From JBHENW01 sp046261875 (GTDB lineage: Bacteria; Acidobacteriota; Thermoanaerobaculia; UBA5066; Gp7-AA6), in NCBI GenBank assembly GCA_046261875.1, contig JBHENW010000185.1:1-24480 (forward strand): DNA of 24,480 nucleotides. Reading direction: 5' to 3'. Under the pieces are notes generated by a model. The model had not been told where the DNA came from and ran no database searches. It worked only from the letters and a program-made list of their open reading frames with translations. Shown here in pieces: positions 7,629-15,411 of the stretch. The stretch's first letter is position 1, and each line of letters opens with the position of its first letter. Made by a program: the position numbers and the translations under genes.

Positions 7629-7958
7629 GAGGTCTCCGGGCCGGGCTCCGCCTCCGGCGTGGCCAGGAGCGTCACCGTGGGATTCCGGACGGGGTCGTTG
7701 AACACGTCCAGGGCGGCGAAGACGATGCCCTCGTGGAAGAACGTCCGGCCGGACGCCGGCGCATCCAGCGTGAGGAGGCCCTCCCCCGGGGCGTCGAAAG
7801 CGCCGGGAAGCTCGTTTCCTTGAGGAGATGGTCGCCGTAGAGGGCGACGCGCTGGAGGCTCTCGGTGCTGGCCGGGGAATCTCCGTCGGAGATCGACTAC
7901 ACCCGCCGGCTCTCCCCGACGTCCTGAAAGCCGCTCAGGCGGAGCACGACATCAGTGT
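7625..7958 (-). pseudogene. C-terminal relic of an unidentified gene with nonsense codon and frameshift
   Basis: The minus strand carries protein-like sequence in two frames. From about 7958 it reads TDVVLRLSGFQDVGESRRV, meets TAG at 7899-7897, then continues in the same frame through SISDGDSPASTESLQRVALYGDHLLK. Near 7815-7822 the protein-like frame shifts: adding one base (for example a third G in GGAAA) joins it to GNELPGAFDAPGEG and a normal-looking ending (FNDPVRNPTVTLLATPE) with a stop at 7627-7625. The N-terminal part is missing, replaced by the start of the divergent phosphatidyltransferase gene. No family was recognised, and nothing supports expression. The ending overlaps the protease stop. 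Confidence 0.6.
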
Positions 7959-8053
7959 TAGGGCATGCGATGGGGAGGGGACGGGTTCGCTTTACCCGGG
8001 GCGTTCGTAGAATCCTCGCCCGTGGCATCCCGCTTGCGCGACAGGGAAGCGGC

Positions 8054-8800
8054 GTGACGGACTGGACCGGCCTGGACGTCTGGACGATGGGCATCCTGGG
8101 AGGCTTCCTGCTGACGATGCCTCTTTATCGGGTCGTGCGCGGCCGGAGGGTGCTCGATCCCGACCTTCCCCATCGGCCGCGATCGGTCCTGCTGGGGAGC
8201 TGGCTGAAGGAGTGGCTCCTCTGGGTGATCTCACCCGTCGAACGCGCGGCCGTGCGCCGCGGCATCGCACCGGAGGTCTTCAACTACGTGGGCCTCATTC
8301 TGAGCGCGGGTGCAGGGGCCGCGCTCGCCGCCGGATTCCTGCCGCTTGGCGCGCTCCTCTACCTTCTGTGCGGCGCCGCCGACGTTCTCGACGGGCGGAT
8401 CGCGCGCGCGCGGGGCGTGTCCTCCGAGTATGGAGCGTTCCTGGACTCGACGCTCGACCGTTTCGCGGAGACCTTCGTGTTCCTCGGCCTGGCCTGGTAC
8501 TTCAGGTCCTGGCCGGCCGCGGGCCTCTTCTGCCTGCTGGCCCTGGCCGGGTCCCTTCTCGTCAGCTACACGAGGGCGCGCGGGCAGGGGGTCGGAGTGG
8601 ACTTCAACAAAGGGATCATGCAGCGCGCGGAGCGAATCGTGCTGCTCTCCGCCGCGGCGCTCTTCGACGGCATGGTGACGGCCTGGCTCGAGTGGGCCCG
8701 CGGCACGCTGATGGCGGTTACCGTTCTCCTGATCGGGGTGGGCTCCATGGTGACGGCCGTGTATCGGACCACGGCGATCGGCCGCCGCTTGAGGGGCTGA
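8054..8800 (+). CDS. CDP-alcohol phosphatidyltransferase family membrane protein
   Basis: 248 aa integral membrane enzyme. The full family signature DG-AR-G-D-D is present between D110 and D135 (DVLDGRIARAR, then EYGAFLDSTLD), with the aspartates that bind metal and the CDP-lipid pyrophosphate. Several hydrophobic helices surround it (about 12-27, 78-106, 136-165, 195-235). The family transfers a phosphatidyl group from CDP-diacylglycerol to an alcohol in phospholipid synthesis. The acceptor (glycerol phosphate, inositol phosphate or other) cannot be read from sequence, so no symbol is given. The start is GTG 8054, with AGGGA seven bases upstream; the frame stays open farther upstream but that part overlaps the relic and looks non-coding. 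Confidence 0.88.
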   Translation: MTDWTGLDVWTMGILGGFLLTMPLYRVVRGRRVLDPDLPHRPRSVLLGSWLKEWLLWVISPVERAAVRRGIAPEVFNYVGLILSAGAGAALAAGFLPLGALLYLLCGAADVLDGRIARARGVSSEYGAFLDSTLDRFAETFVFLGLAWYFRSWPAAGLFCLLALAGSLLVSYTRARGQGVGVDFNKGIMQRAERIVLLSAAALFDGMVTAWLEWARGTLMAVTVLLIGVGSMVTAVYRTTAIGRRLRG

Positions 8801-8809
8801 GCGAGGGGG

Positions 8810-9205
8810 TTAGAGCCGAAGCGGTGCGGGCCGGTCGAGGCGCCGCGCGCCTCCATCCGGGCGTGAGTGGAGGTCCCGGGCGACTTTCAGGAGCGAGCGG
8901 CAGATCGCCAGAGCGCGTGTCGGACCGCTCGCGCGGATCGGCTGGATCGATACGAGCAATGGCTGGGACTCTTCGATCCATCCGACGGACCAGCCTCCAT
9001 AGACCTCGCGCTTCTCGAAGTGCCACCACCCGCGCTCGCGGGAGAAGCGGGTCGCCAGGGCGACGGCCGTCGCATCTTGGGTCGAGTAGCGCGGCACTTC
9101 GCCGGCCGGCTCGACACCCAGCACCTGGCGCTCGATCTCCCGGTCCAGCGCCGGCCCCGCCTCCATCTCGGCATTCTTCTCTTCCGCGCGCCGGAGGAAA
9201 CGCAT
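8810..9205 (-). CDS. Small protein resembling phage-type ABA-sandwich domain proteins
   Basis: 131 aa, soluble, no signal peptide. The segment from about 20 to 110 (LDREIERQVLGV, VPRYSTQDATAVALATRF, then a Trp-rich strand region and a closing helix LAICRSLLKVA) resembles the ABA-sandwich domain found in many phage and prophage hypothetical proteins, as recalled from pattern and not from a search. Function is unknown. The ATG at 9205 overlaps the TGA of the upstream small gene (TGATG), and AAGAGG lies upstream, so translational coupling is likely. In-frame GTGs at 9208 and 9217 are alternative starts. It faces the phosphatidyltransferase gene tail to tail. Confidence 0.6.
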   Translation of the reverse strand: MRFLRRAEEKNAEMEAGPALDREIERQVLGVEPAGEVPRYSTQDATAVALATRFSRERGWWHFEKREVYGGWSVGWIEESQPLLVSIQPIRASGPTRALAICRSLLKVARDLHSRPDGGARRLDRPAPLRL

Positions 9206-9354
9206 CACGCCGGCCACCTCTTCATCACGTGAAAGTCAGTGCACGCGCACGCGCATGAGCCCGCGCAGCAAGGTTCGCCGGAGCGGCCCGGAGAATGGAG
9301 GCGGCTGGGATGCCCGCAACCCGCGCACGTCCTATCGCCGAAGGTTCGCGACAC
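9205..9354 (-). CDS. Small Cys/His-rich putative zinc-binding protein
   Basis: About 49 aa if started at GTG 9354. It carries CAGCGHP, then a His, then a Cys-rich tail ending CACTDF before VMKRWPA. This Cys-x2-Cys-Gly-His ... Cys-x-Cys-x2-Phe pattern is seen in small zinc-ribbon-like proteins of high-GC bacteria and phages. The TGA overlaps the ATG of the ABA-sandwich-like gene (TGATG), which is the best evidence that it is translated. The start is uncertain: the frame is open to a GTG at 9576 and includes an ATG at 9423, but the upstream part is low-complexity and unlike protein, and no start has a good ribosome site. Confidence 0.42.
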   Translation of the reverse strand: MSRTFGDRTCAGCGHPSRLHSPGRSGEPCCAGSCACACTDFHVMKRWPA

Positions 9355-9826
9355 TCCGGATGCCGGGGCGGGGTCGTCACATCGGGTGGGAGGCGGTTGC
9401 GATCCAGCCCCGGGACCGGACATCGCGCGGATGCCGGCATCCGTTCCCGTCACGCTCCCAGCCGCCTCCCGCCCCATGCCGCGACCCCGCCCCGGAATGG
9501 CCGTCCCGTCGGCCGGGTACTCCCCGGTCTCGGGCGAGAGATGTCCAACATTCATTCTCGTCAAGCTTTTCGTCACTTTCTCGTTTGTTCAGAGGATAGC
9601 GGACGCGCGCGGAATCGGAATGGCCCGCTGGTGCGTACCCGTGGCACTAGGGTGCCGGTGCGATCGCGCCTGAAGCTCGGCGGGGGACCCTGCGGCCCCC
9701 CCTAGGGGCTTTCGGGAAGGGAGAAGAGACTGAGGCTCGCGCAGCGGACCAGGCGAGCGATCGAGGCCGCTATTGCCGAGTCGCTCGCCGGTGCGTCAGC
9801 AGTCCCACGCCAGCGGAGCCGACGGC
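9355..9826. other. Gene-poor stretch, probable regulatory spacer
   Basis: No convincing gene is seen on either strand, apart from a possible N-terminal extension of the Cys-rich gene. Bases 9541-9600 are distinctly less GC-rich than the surroundings and could hold the promoter of the minus-strand small genes; a TATCCT on the minus strand near 9598-9593 is a weak -10 candidate. There are two short inverted repeats: GGCAC-TAGG-GTGCC at 9642-9655, and a C-rich/G-rich pair around 9692-9709 without a T tract. Confidence 0.35.
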
Positions 9827-10495
9827 CTACGGTCTGACGATGCGGTGATTGACGGCGAACATCGCCAGCTCCAGCCGGCTCGATACGCCGAGCTTGTCGA
9901 AGATGTGCGTGAGGTGATGCTTGACCGTGTCTTCGGAGAGCGAAAACTTCTGGGCGATGTCACGGTTGGTGTACCCCGCCACGATCGTGGACACGATCTC
10001 CAGCTCGCGGCGCGTCAGGCCGAAGTTCTTGTCCGGCTTCTCGCCTCCGGACGCCACCAGGCCGCGCAGGGCGGCGACGAGGTCGGACACTTTTTCGCGG
10101 CCGACCCAGTACTGCCCCGCCATGACGGTGCGAATCCCCTTGAAGAGGAGCTGGGTCGCCGACTCCTTCAGGACCACACCGCGGGCGCCCATCTGGAGCG
10201 CCTCGATGATCTGCTCCTTCTCGATGGCGGCGGCCAGGAGGATCGTTCGGACCGAGGCGGCGGAGTCCGAAAGCTCCCGCAAGACTTCCAGGCCGGGCAG
10301 GCGCGGCATGGAAAGGTCGAGCAGCAGCACGTCCGGCTGAACGTCCCGAACCAGCTTGACGGCTTCGCGGCCATCGGCCGCCTGGCCCACGACCTGAAAG
10401 TCCGGTTCGGTCTCCAGGAGCCGGCGCAGGCCGTCCCGGACGATGGGGTGGTCGTCGGCGATCAGGATGCGGATGGGCTCAGTTTTTTCCGACAT
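9827..10495 (-). CDS. NarL/FixJ-family response regulator
   Basis: 222 aa. The receiver domain (about 7-125) has D14/D15, phosphoacceptor D60 (LLLDLSMP) and K110 (VVLKES); the Thr/Ser switch position is Ala (ILLAAA). The LuxR-type helix-turn-helix lies at about 158-215 (LTRRELEIVSTIVAGYTNRDIAQ, SEDTVKHHLTHIFDKLGV). When phosphorylated by its partner kinase it should bind DNA and change transcription. Its start lies 17 bases inside the end of the kinase gene, with GAGGAG just upstream, so the pair is one operon and a cognate two-component system. The signal and targets are not shown by the sequence. Confidence 0.93.
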   Translation of the reverse strand: MSEKTEPIRILIADDHPIVRDGLRRLLETEPDFQVVGQAADGREAVKLVRDVQPDVLLLDLSMPRLPGLEVLRELSDSAASVRTILLAAAIEKEQIIEALQMGARGVVLKESATQLLFKGIRTVMAGQYWVGREKVSDLVAALRGLVASGGEKPDKNFGLTRRELEIVSTIVAGYTNRDIAQKFSLSEDTVKHHLTHIFDKLGVSSRLELAMFAVNHRIVRP

Positions 10496-11711
10496 GGCTC
10501 CTCGGCAAAGTGATTTCCAATCTCGCGCCGCGGCCCGTCGCGGACTCGATCGTCAGCTGCCCGCCGACGGACCGGACGCGCTCCTTGATGATGACCGGGC
10601 CCTTGCGGGCGGCGTCGAGCTCCGCCTGCGAGTACCGGCCGCTGAAATCGAACCCACGCCCGTCGTCGTCGATGACGAGCTTCCAGGTCCCGTTGGGGGC
10701 GCCAAAGCGGACGACGACGTTGCGCGCCCCGCTGTGCTTGCGCACGTTGACGAGAGCCTCCTGCGCGACGCGGGCCAGCTCCTGGCAGACGCGCGGCGGC
10801 AGGTTGACCTCGCGCAGGTCGGACACGAAGCTGGCCGTGATTCCCGTCTCGCGCCAGAACCGGTCCACGGACTCTGCCAGGAAATCGAGCAGGTGCTGGG
10901 GGGAGAGGTCGAGCGGCTTCATCTGCTGCATGAGCTCGCGCAGGTTCAGAACTTCCTGGCGCAGGAGCCCCTGGATGCGCGCGAGCTCGCCCGCCATCGG
11001 GGCGTTGAGGTCCGCCGCCTGCCGCCGCAGGACGTCCACCTGCACCTCCATCCCGATCAGGGACTGGATCGCTCCGTCATGGAGCTCGCGCGCGACGAGC
11101 GCGCGGTCCATCGTCTTGGCCTGCGTCGTCTCGGCGCGGAGCTCTTTCTCGACGCCGGCGAGGTAGCCGAGCAGGAAGCCCGTCACGACGAGATAGGCCG
11201 CCGGGATCAGTATCCCCTGCAGGTCGAAGCCGCCTGCCACGAGGCTTCCAAAGTCCTGCGGCCGGACACGGGTCAGGATCCTCTCGACGAGCAGGAACAG
11301 GGCCGCGGCGGCGGCGCTCCAAAGAGCGGCCCGGAGGCCCCAGCGGTAAGCCGCCGCGAACACGACGAAGACGAAGAAGAGGAAAAAGGGGTGGCTGGCG
11401 CTCTGAACCGTCGCCGTAAGGACGAAAGCCCAGAACATGTCGAAAGCGTGGATGACGAAGCTGAAACGCCGACCCACCTCGCGCCGGCGCAGCAGGATCA
11501 GGATCGCGGCACTCAGAGCGAGGTAGGTGATGAGCAGGACCCAGCCGGACGTCTCGCTGCGGGGCGAGGCGGCCGTGTCCAGGGAATGGACAACGATGGA
11601 CGAGAGAATGACGAAGACACGGGCGGCCGCGAGGGCGGCCTCGAGCCGCTGAGATTCCCCGCGCGCCGCCGGAACGCGCAGCTTTTCGAGAAGAGGTTGC
11701 GGTCCGGACAC
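10479..11711 (-). CDS. Sensor histidine kinase, NarX/HisKA_3 type, with polytopic membrane sensor
   Basis: 410 aa. The N-terminal half (about 28-185) has around six hydrophobic segments with short loops and no large periplasmic domain, suggesting sensing in or near the membrane. It is followed by a HisKA_3 dimerisation domain with phosphorylated H211 (ARELHDGAIQSLIG) and a HATPase domain: N-box EALVNVRKHSGA (N322) and G-box DDDGRGFDF (348-356). It should phosphorylate the regulator encoded next to it, which it overlaps by 17 bases. The GTG start at 11711 is supported by AGGAG nine bases upstream. A perfect TATAAT lies 27 bases upstream, so the pair probably has its own promoter apart from the methionine gene. 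Confidence 0.93.
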   Translation of the reverse strand: MSGPQPLLEKLRVPAARGESQRLEAALAAARVFVILSSIVVHSLDTAASPRSETSGWVLLITYLALSAAILILLRRREVGRRFSFVIHAFDMFWAFVLTATVQSASHPFFLFFVFVVFAAAYRWGLRAALWSAAAAALFLLVERILTRVRPQDFGSLVAGGFDLQGILIPAAYLVVTGFLLGYLAGVEKELRAETTQAKTMDRALVARELHDGAIQSLIGMEVQVDVLRRQAADLNAPMAGELARIQGLLRQEVLNLRELMQQMKPLDLSPQHLLDFLAESVDRFWRETGITASFVSDLREVNLPPRVCQELARVAQEALVNVRKHSGARNVVVRFGAPNGTWKLVIDDDGRGFDFSGRYSQAELDAARKGPVIIKERVRSVGGQLTIESATGRGARLEITLPRSHVGKN

Positions 11712-11743
11712 GTCGCTTCGCTCCTGGGTTTGAACGAATTATA
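11712..11743 (-). promoter_or_regulatory. Probable promoter -10 box and ribosome site for the kinase/regulator operon
   Basis: The minus strand reads TATAAT at 11743-11738, an exact sigma-70 -10 consensus in a very GC-rich setting, then AGGAG at about 11725-11721 before GTG 11711. The sequence where a -35 box would fall is GC-rich and does not match TTGACA, so an extended or activator-dependent promoter is possible. Confidence 0.42.
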
Positions 11744-11777
11744 GGGGCAGGCGGGCGCGGCCGCCTCTTTGGAAGGC

Positions 11778-13610
11778 TCAGAGGAGCTCGAGCGCGGTGA
11801 TCGGGTTCTTGAACGGCGCGATCACATACGCGCCCTGCGCCCGCCGCCGCGCCTCCGCCAGCAAGTCCCTCGCCAGGGCGAAACCCTCTGTCCGTGCGCG
11901 GGGTCCGGCGCGCTCGAGAAGCGAGAGGACCTCGTCGGGGACGACGATTCCGGGCACCTCGTGGTGTACCCGCAGGGCGAGGCGGTGGCTCGTCAGGGGC
12001 CAGATGGCGACCATGACGGGGATGGGCAGGGGCTCGCCGTAGCGATCCAGGAAGCGCTCCCAGGCGCCCCACTCGAAGAACACCTGGGTCATCGCGAAGT
12101 GAGCGCCGTTTTCGACCTTGCGGCGGAAGCGCTCGATCTCGCGATCGAGATCGGGTTCGTTGGGGTTGACCGCGACCCCCACGAAGAAGTTCGGCGGGGT
12201 CCCCACCGGGTTGCCGGAGACATCTCTCCCTTCGTTCAACTCCTGGATCACCTTGACCAGTCCCACGCTGTCGGTCTGGTAGACGTCCGTCGAGCCGGCA
12301 TGGTCCCCCTGCTGACTCGGATCGCCGGTGATCACGAGGACGTTCTTGATCCCGAGGGCCCAGGCGCCCAGGAGGTTCCCGGTCAGGCCCATGATGCTGG
12401 CGTCGCGCGGAGTGACGTGTGGGATCGTTTCGATCCCCTCCCGCTCGCAGAGGAGCGACATCCACAGAGAGTCCATGTGGACGTGCGCCAGGGGATTCGA
12501 GTTGATGTCCACGGTATGCACCTGGCCGCTCTGGCGGAAGGTCCGCGCGGCCGCGACGACCGCCTCCGGATCAGTGCCTTTGGGCGGATCGAGCTGCATC
12601 GAGACCACGAACTCGCCGGCGGCGAACCGCGCCGCGATTCCGGAGGGCTTCCCGCGCTCGGTTCGGATCTCGGCGGGCGCGGGGGCGGAGACGGCCGGCG
12701 CCCGTCGGATCTCCTCCGGAGTGATGTCCAGCACCGCCTGGGCGACGGCGCGGATGTGCTCCGGCGTCGAGCCGCAGCAGCCTCCGATCATGCGCGCGCC
12801 CCTGCGGGCAGCCTCCCGCGCGAACCAGGCGAAATACTCGGGCGACGAGTTGGGGTAGAGGAACCGCCCTCCGACGTACCTCGGCACACCGGTGTTCGGA
12901 GCGGCGAAGAGGCGGACGCCCGGAACGGCGGCCATGCCTTCGAGCACGGTGAGCAGATCCTCCGGCCCGACGGAGCAATTCGACCCGATCACGTCGGCCC
13001 CGAGGTCGACCAGTCTCCGCGCGGCCTTTTCCGGCCAGCCCGTGTCTTCCTTCTCCTCCCAGGCGTCTCCGGGAAAGGTCATGGAGGCCACGACCGGCAG
13101 GCTGGAGATCGCGCGGACCTCCTCGAGGGCCATCCGGATCTCCCAGAGGGAGACGAAGGTCTCGAGCATGAAGAAGTCCACGCCGCGCGCGTCCAGAGCC
13201 CGGGCCTGGTCCCGGAAGAGGGCCCGCACCGCTTCTTCCGAGTCGGCGTCCGTGGGGTCGTAGGAGAGCGCCGTCGGCCCCATCGAACCGGCGATGAAGA
13301 CGTCCTTGCCCGACACCTCCCGCGCCTTGCGAGCCAGCTTCACGGCCGCTCCGTTGATCTCGGAGACCTTGTCCTCCAGGCCGTACCGGCGCAGCTTGTG
13401 GGCCGTTCCCCCGAAGGTGTTGGTCTCGATGATTCGCGCCCCGGCCTCGATGTACTGGAGATGCGCTTCGAGGACCGCGTCGGGATGGGACAGCGCGAGC
13501 TCTTCGACCGCGCCACGCGGCGGCTCCTCGCGCGCATGCAGGAGCGTTCCCATCGCGCCGTCGCCGACGAGGACCTGGTCCTCGAGCAGCTGGAGGAGTC
13601 GCGACGTCAT
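11778..13610 (-). CDS. Bifunctional homocysteine S-methyltransferase / 5,10-methylenetetrahydrofolate reductase
   Basis: 610 aa, the normal length for this fusion. Residues 1-290 are a homocysteine methyltransferase barrel (VLVGDGAMGTLL, IIETNTFGG) with zinc-binding cysteines C212 (GSNCSVGPE) and C278/C279 (GGCCGST). Residues about 310-610 are a MetF-type flavin-dependent reductase (SMQLDPPKG, VLVITGDPSQQGDH, FFVGVAVNPNEPD, MTQVFFEWG). It should methylate homocysteine to methionine without cobalamin and reduce methylene-THF to methyl-THF, in the cytoplasm; the methyl donor of the N-terminal half is not shown by sequence. The ATG at 13610 starts just before the first conserved segment. The frame extends to 13832 but that part is Arg-rich and overlaps a long hairpin, so it is likely leader. 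The ribosome site is weak (GGGA). Confidence 0.92.
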   Translation of the reverse strand: MTSRLLQLLEDQVLVGDGAMGTLLHAREEPPRGAVEELALSHPDAVLEAHLQYIEAGARIIETNTFGGTAHKLRRYGLEDKVSEINGAAVKLARKAREVSGKDVFIAGSMGPTALSYDPTDADSEEAVRALFRDQARALDARGVDFFMLETFVSLWEIRMALEEVRAISSLPVVASMTFPGDAWEEKEDTGWPEKAARRLVDLGADVIGSNCSVGPEDLLTVLEGMAAVPGVRLFAAPNTGVPRYVGGRFLYPNSSPEYFAWFAREAARRGARMIGGCCGSTPEHIRAVAQAVLDITPEEIRRAPAVSAPAPAEIRTERGKPSGIAARFAAGEFVVSMQLDPPKGTDPEAVVAAARTFRQSGQVHTVDINSNPLAHVHMDSLWMSLLCEREGIETIPHVTPRDASIMGLTGNLLGAWALGIKNVLVITGDPSQQGDHAGSTDVYQTDSVGLVKVIQELNEGRDVSGNPVGTPPNFFVGVAVNPNEPDLDREIERFRRKVENGAHFAMTQVFFEWGAWERFLDRYGEPLPIPVMVAIWPLTSHRLALRVHHEVPGIVVPDEVLSLLERAGPRARTEGFALARDLLAEARRRAQGAYVIAPFKNPITALELL

Positions 13611-13744
13611 GCCGTCCCGCGCCCGCGCGTCACGGCGGGAAGAATACCGTCGCTCCCTCGTTCGGGACCTGCCTTCGGCACCGGCTCGCGGCTCGCCGGG
13701 ATGCGGGCTCGCCGCTCGCCTGGTCCCTCCCTCGCTTCCGCTCC

Positions 13745-13788
13745 CGCGGCGCGAGGCTCCTCCGAGGGCGGAGACTCCTCGCGCCGCG
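13745..13788 (-). repeat. Long perfect inverted repeat (RNA hairpin) upstream of the methionine/folate gene
   Basis: Twelve-base arms (CGCGGCGCGAGG at 13745-13756 and its exact complement at 13777-13788) enclose a second short stem, CTCCG-CCCT-CGGAG on the minus strand, separated by a symmetric three-by-three internal loop. It lies about 135 bases upstream of ATG 13610 and about 95 bases upstream of the plus-strand gene at 13885, in the spacer between the two divergent genes. There is no T tract, so it is not a plain terminator. A leader regulatory element or protein-binding site is possible but unproven. Confidence 0.5.
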
Positions 13789-13884
13789 AGCAGGAGTTCC
13801 TCGGCCGCGTGCTGAGACTCGTCGCGACGCAAGATCGAGGAACCGGGTTACCATCGTGCAACCTGTTTCTTGGCGGAGGTGAGA

Positions 13885-14199
13885 ATGCCGGAATGGCCCA
13901 AGGAGCTCCATCAGCCCGAGCCTTGGACCCAGGAGGGGCAGTTCATTCTGAACGCCGCCGGCTGGCGGCTCGCCAAAGCGGTCTTCGAAGAAGACGCCCG
14001 GCGAATCGTGGCGGTCATCAACGACACGCAGGGCATTCCCACCATCGCGCTGGAAGCGGGGTTCATCCGCGACCTCCTGGAGCTGAAGATCTGGCCGCGG
14101 GCGGACCTGAGAACCGGGTTGCCGGCCCTGGGGCCTACGACCGCGCCGCCCGATACGTTCTTCTTCGACCGCCGCGTCTCGGACCGGCGACGGAGATAG
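13885..14199 (+). CDS. Small protein of unknown function (104 aa)
   Basis: ATG 13885 is preceded by GGAGGTGA five bases away. The protein is soluble with no signal peptide. Residues 38-66 (RRIVAVIN, then GIPTIALEAG, then RDLLEL) resemble a helical motif common in phage and prophage hypothetical proteins, recalled by pattern only. The C-terminus is basic (DRRVSDRRRR), which could bind nucleic acid or simply be disordered. It is divergent from the methionine/folate gene and ends at a TAG just before a strong hairpin shared with the convergent IPTL-CTERM gene. No function can be assigned. Confidence 0.7.
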   Translation: MPEWPKELHQPEPWTQEGQFILNAAGWRLAKAVFEEDARRIVAVINDTQGIPTIALEAGFIRDLLELKIWPRADLRTGLPALGPTTAPPDTFFFDRRVSDRRRR

Positions 14200-14211
14200 G
14201 GGGGAGCTCCG

Positions 14212-14248
14212 AAAAAAGCTCGGGCCGGGATTACCCGGCCCGAGCTTT
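14212..14248 (-). terminator. Strong rho-independent terminator, possibly bidirectional
   Basis: A perfect 15-base-pair stem (14215-14229 with 14234-14248) closes an ATTA loop. On the minus strand it is followed by six T residues, making a strong terminator for the IPTL-CTERM gene. On the plus strand only three Ts end the stem, so termination of the small gene at 13885 would be weaker. Confidence 0.88.
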
Positions 14249-14269
14249 CCGAACGGCGAAGGCTCTCGG

Positions 14270-15244
14270 TCAGCCGAGCAGCCTCCGGACCACCACGAAC
14301 CCGATCGCCGCGAGAAGGACGGCGAGGATGACGAGAGCCTTGGTGTCGAGCGTCGGCACGTTGGCCGTGGGCCCGCCCGCGATCGGAGGGATCTCTCCGA
14401 ACGACGCCGCGGAGGTGATCGTGAACGTGCCGCCCGGATCCAGAGTGCGGTCCCACTGGTTCGCCGCGCCGTTGTCGATGCAGCCCGTCGCGACGGTGTT
14501 GGAAAGCTGAGCCGCCCCGATCTGAGCCCAGACCGTGCTGTACCCGTTGGCGGAATAGGCGGTGGCGGGAGTGATCGGGATGAACAGAATCGTGTAGCTT
14601 GGACCGGAGCAGACCTGTCCACCCGGGCTGTTGGAGGCCGGCGCGAGGAACGGGATCCCGCTGTCCGACCCGGCGAGGAAGATGTCGGCTCCCTCGAAGA
14701 CCCGCATCGTCACGGCCGCGGCCGCCGTGGACGTGAACACCTTCGCGATGCGGAAGAGGTTCTCGCCGTTGATGTAGGTCACCGTGGCGGTCAGTCGGAC
14801 GCCTGTCGCCGCCGCGTCGAGCACGATGACGACGGTGAACGGATCCGCCGCCGTCCCGGTGCCGGTAACCGCCGAGAGCGACACCTGGGTCCAGGGGGTA
14901 TACGTTCCGATCGAGCCTGTCGCGCTGCCGCAGGTGTGGTTCCCGAAGTCCGGAGCATAGAGAATGCCGCCGAAGTCGGCGAAGATGCCCATGTCCGCGA
15001 CCGTGGTGCAGCTTCCGGGATAAATCTGCCCCTGGCCCGGGACGGCCGCGTTGAAGACCTGAAATGACCCGTCGCTGCCGACGTGGACCGTCAGCGGGTT
15101 GCCGGTGATCACCTGGAACGTCGGAGTTGCGCCCGCCACTCCTCCCGGCTCGGTCGTGAGCTTCTGTCCCAGGGCGGGCAGCGCGAGCAGCAAAGTCATC
15201 CCGAGAAGGAGCCCGGATCTCTGCCCGAGCCGAGTGCAATGCAT
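14270..15244 (-). CDS. Exported protein with C-terminal IPTL-CTERM-type sorting signal
   Basis: 324 aa. It has an N-terminal signal peptide (cleavage likely after ALPALG) and, at residues 296-324, VPTLDTKALV followed by a hydrophobic helix and RRLLG. This matches the IPTL-CTERM architecture: short motif, membrane helix, basic end, as recognised by dedicated surface-sorting machinery in Gram-negative bacteria; the usual SEW after IPTL is DTK here. The 240-residue body is rich in Thr, Ala, Gly and Val with paired cysteines, typical of a beta-rich secreted protein. No catalytic motif was seen. Start ATG 15244 follows GGAGG by five bases. The sorting enzyme is not in the window. Confidence 0.8.
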   Translation of the reverse strand: MHCTRLGQRSGLLLGMTLLLALPALGQKLTTEPGGVAGATPTFQVITGNPLTVHVGSDGSFQVFNAAVPGQGQIYPGSCTTVADMGIFADFGGILYAPDFGNHTCGSATGSIGTYTPWTQVSLSAVTGTGTAADPFTVVIVLDAAATGVRLTATVTYINGENLFRIAKVFTSTAAAAVTMRVFEGADIFLAGSDSGIPFLAPASNSPGGQVCSGPSYTILFIPITPATAYSANGYSTVWAQIGAAQLSNTVATGCIDNGAANQWDRTLDPGGTFTITSAASFGEIPPIAGGPTANVPTLDTKALVILAVLLAAIGFVVVRRLLG

Positions 15245-15411
15245 AAGTCCTCCGTCTTTTCGCTTCAGCGACAGCATTAAAAGAAAGTTAACCGGAAACT
15301 GTATCAAGTTCCCAATCCACCACAAAGCGGAATCTGCGCGGATTCCCCCGCTCGCGGGCGACTGCCATCTGGAAGGGATCTTGCTCCCGGCTTTGGGACG
15401 GAGGTGCTCGA
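15245..15411. promoter_or_regulatory. Divergent promoter region, AT-rich core
   Basis: Bases about 15270-15320 are AT-rich against a GC-rich background and lie between divergent genes for the IPTL-CTERM protein (minus) and a lipoprotein (plus). On the minus strand TTGATA and a downstream TTTAAT could be -35 and -10 boxes, although their spacing is about 20 bases. Ribosome sites are GGAGG for ATG 15244 and GGAGG for ATG 15412. Confidence 0.35.

Noticed and set aside
9642..9709. Inverted repeats GGCAC-TAGG-GTGCC and a C/G-rich pair, as possible terminators
   Set aside because: Neither is followed by a T tract on either strand and the stems are short; not supportable as terminators.
11769..14510. 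Plus-strand open frame of 913 codons
   Set aside because: It lies antisense to the clearly recognisable methionine/folate enzyme and the IPTL-CTERM gene and has no protein-like motifs.
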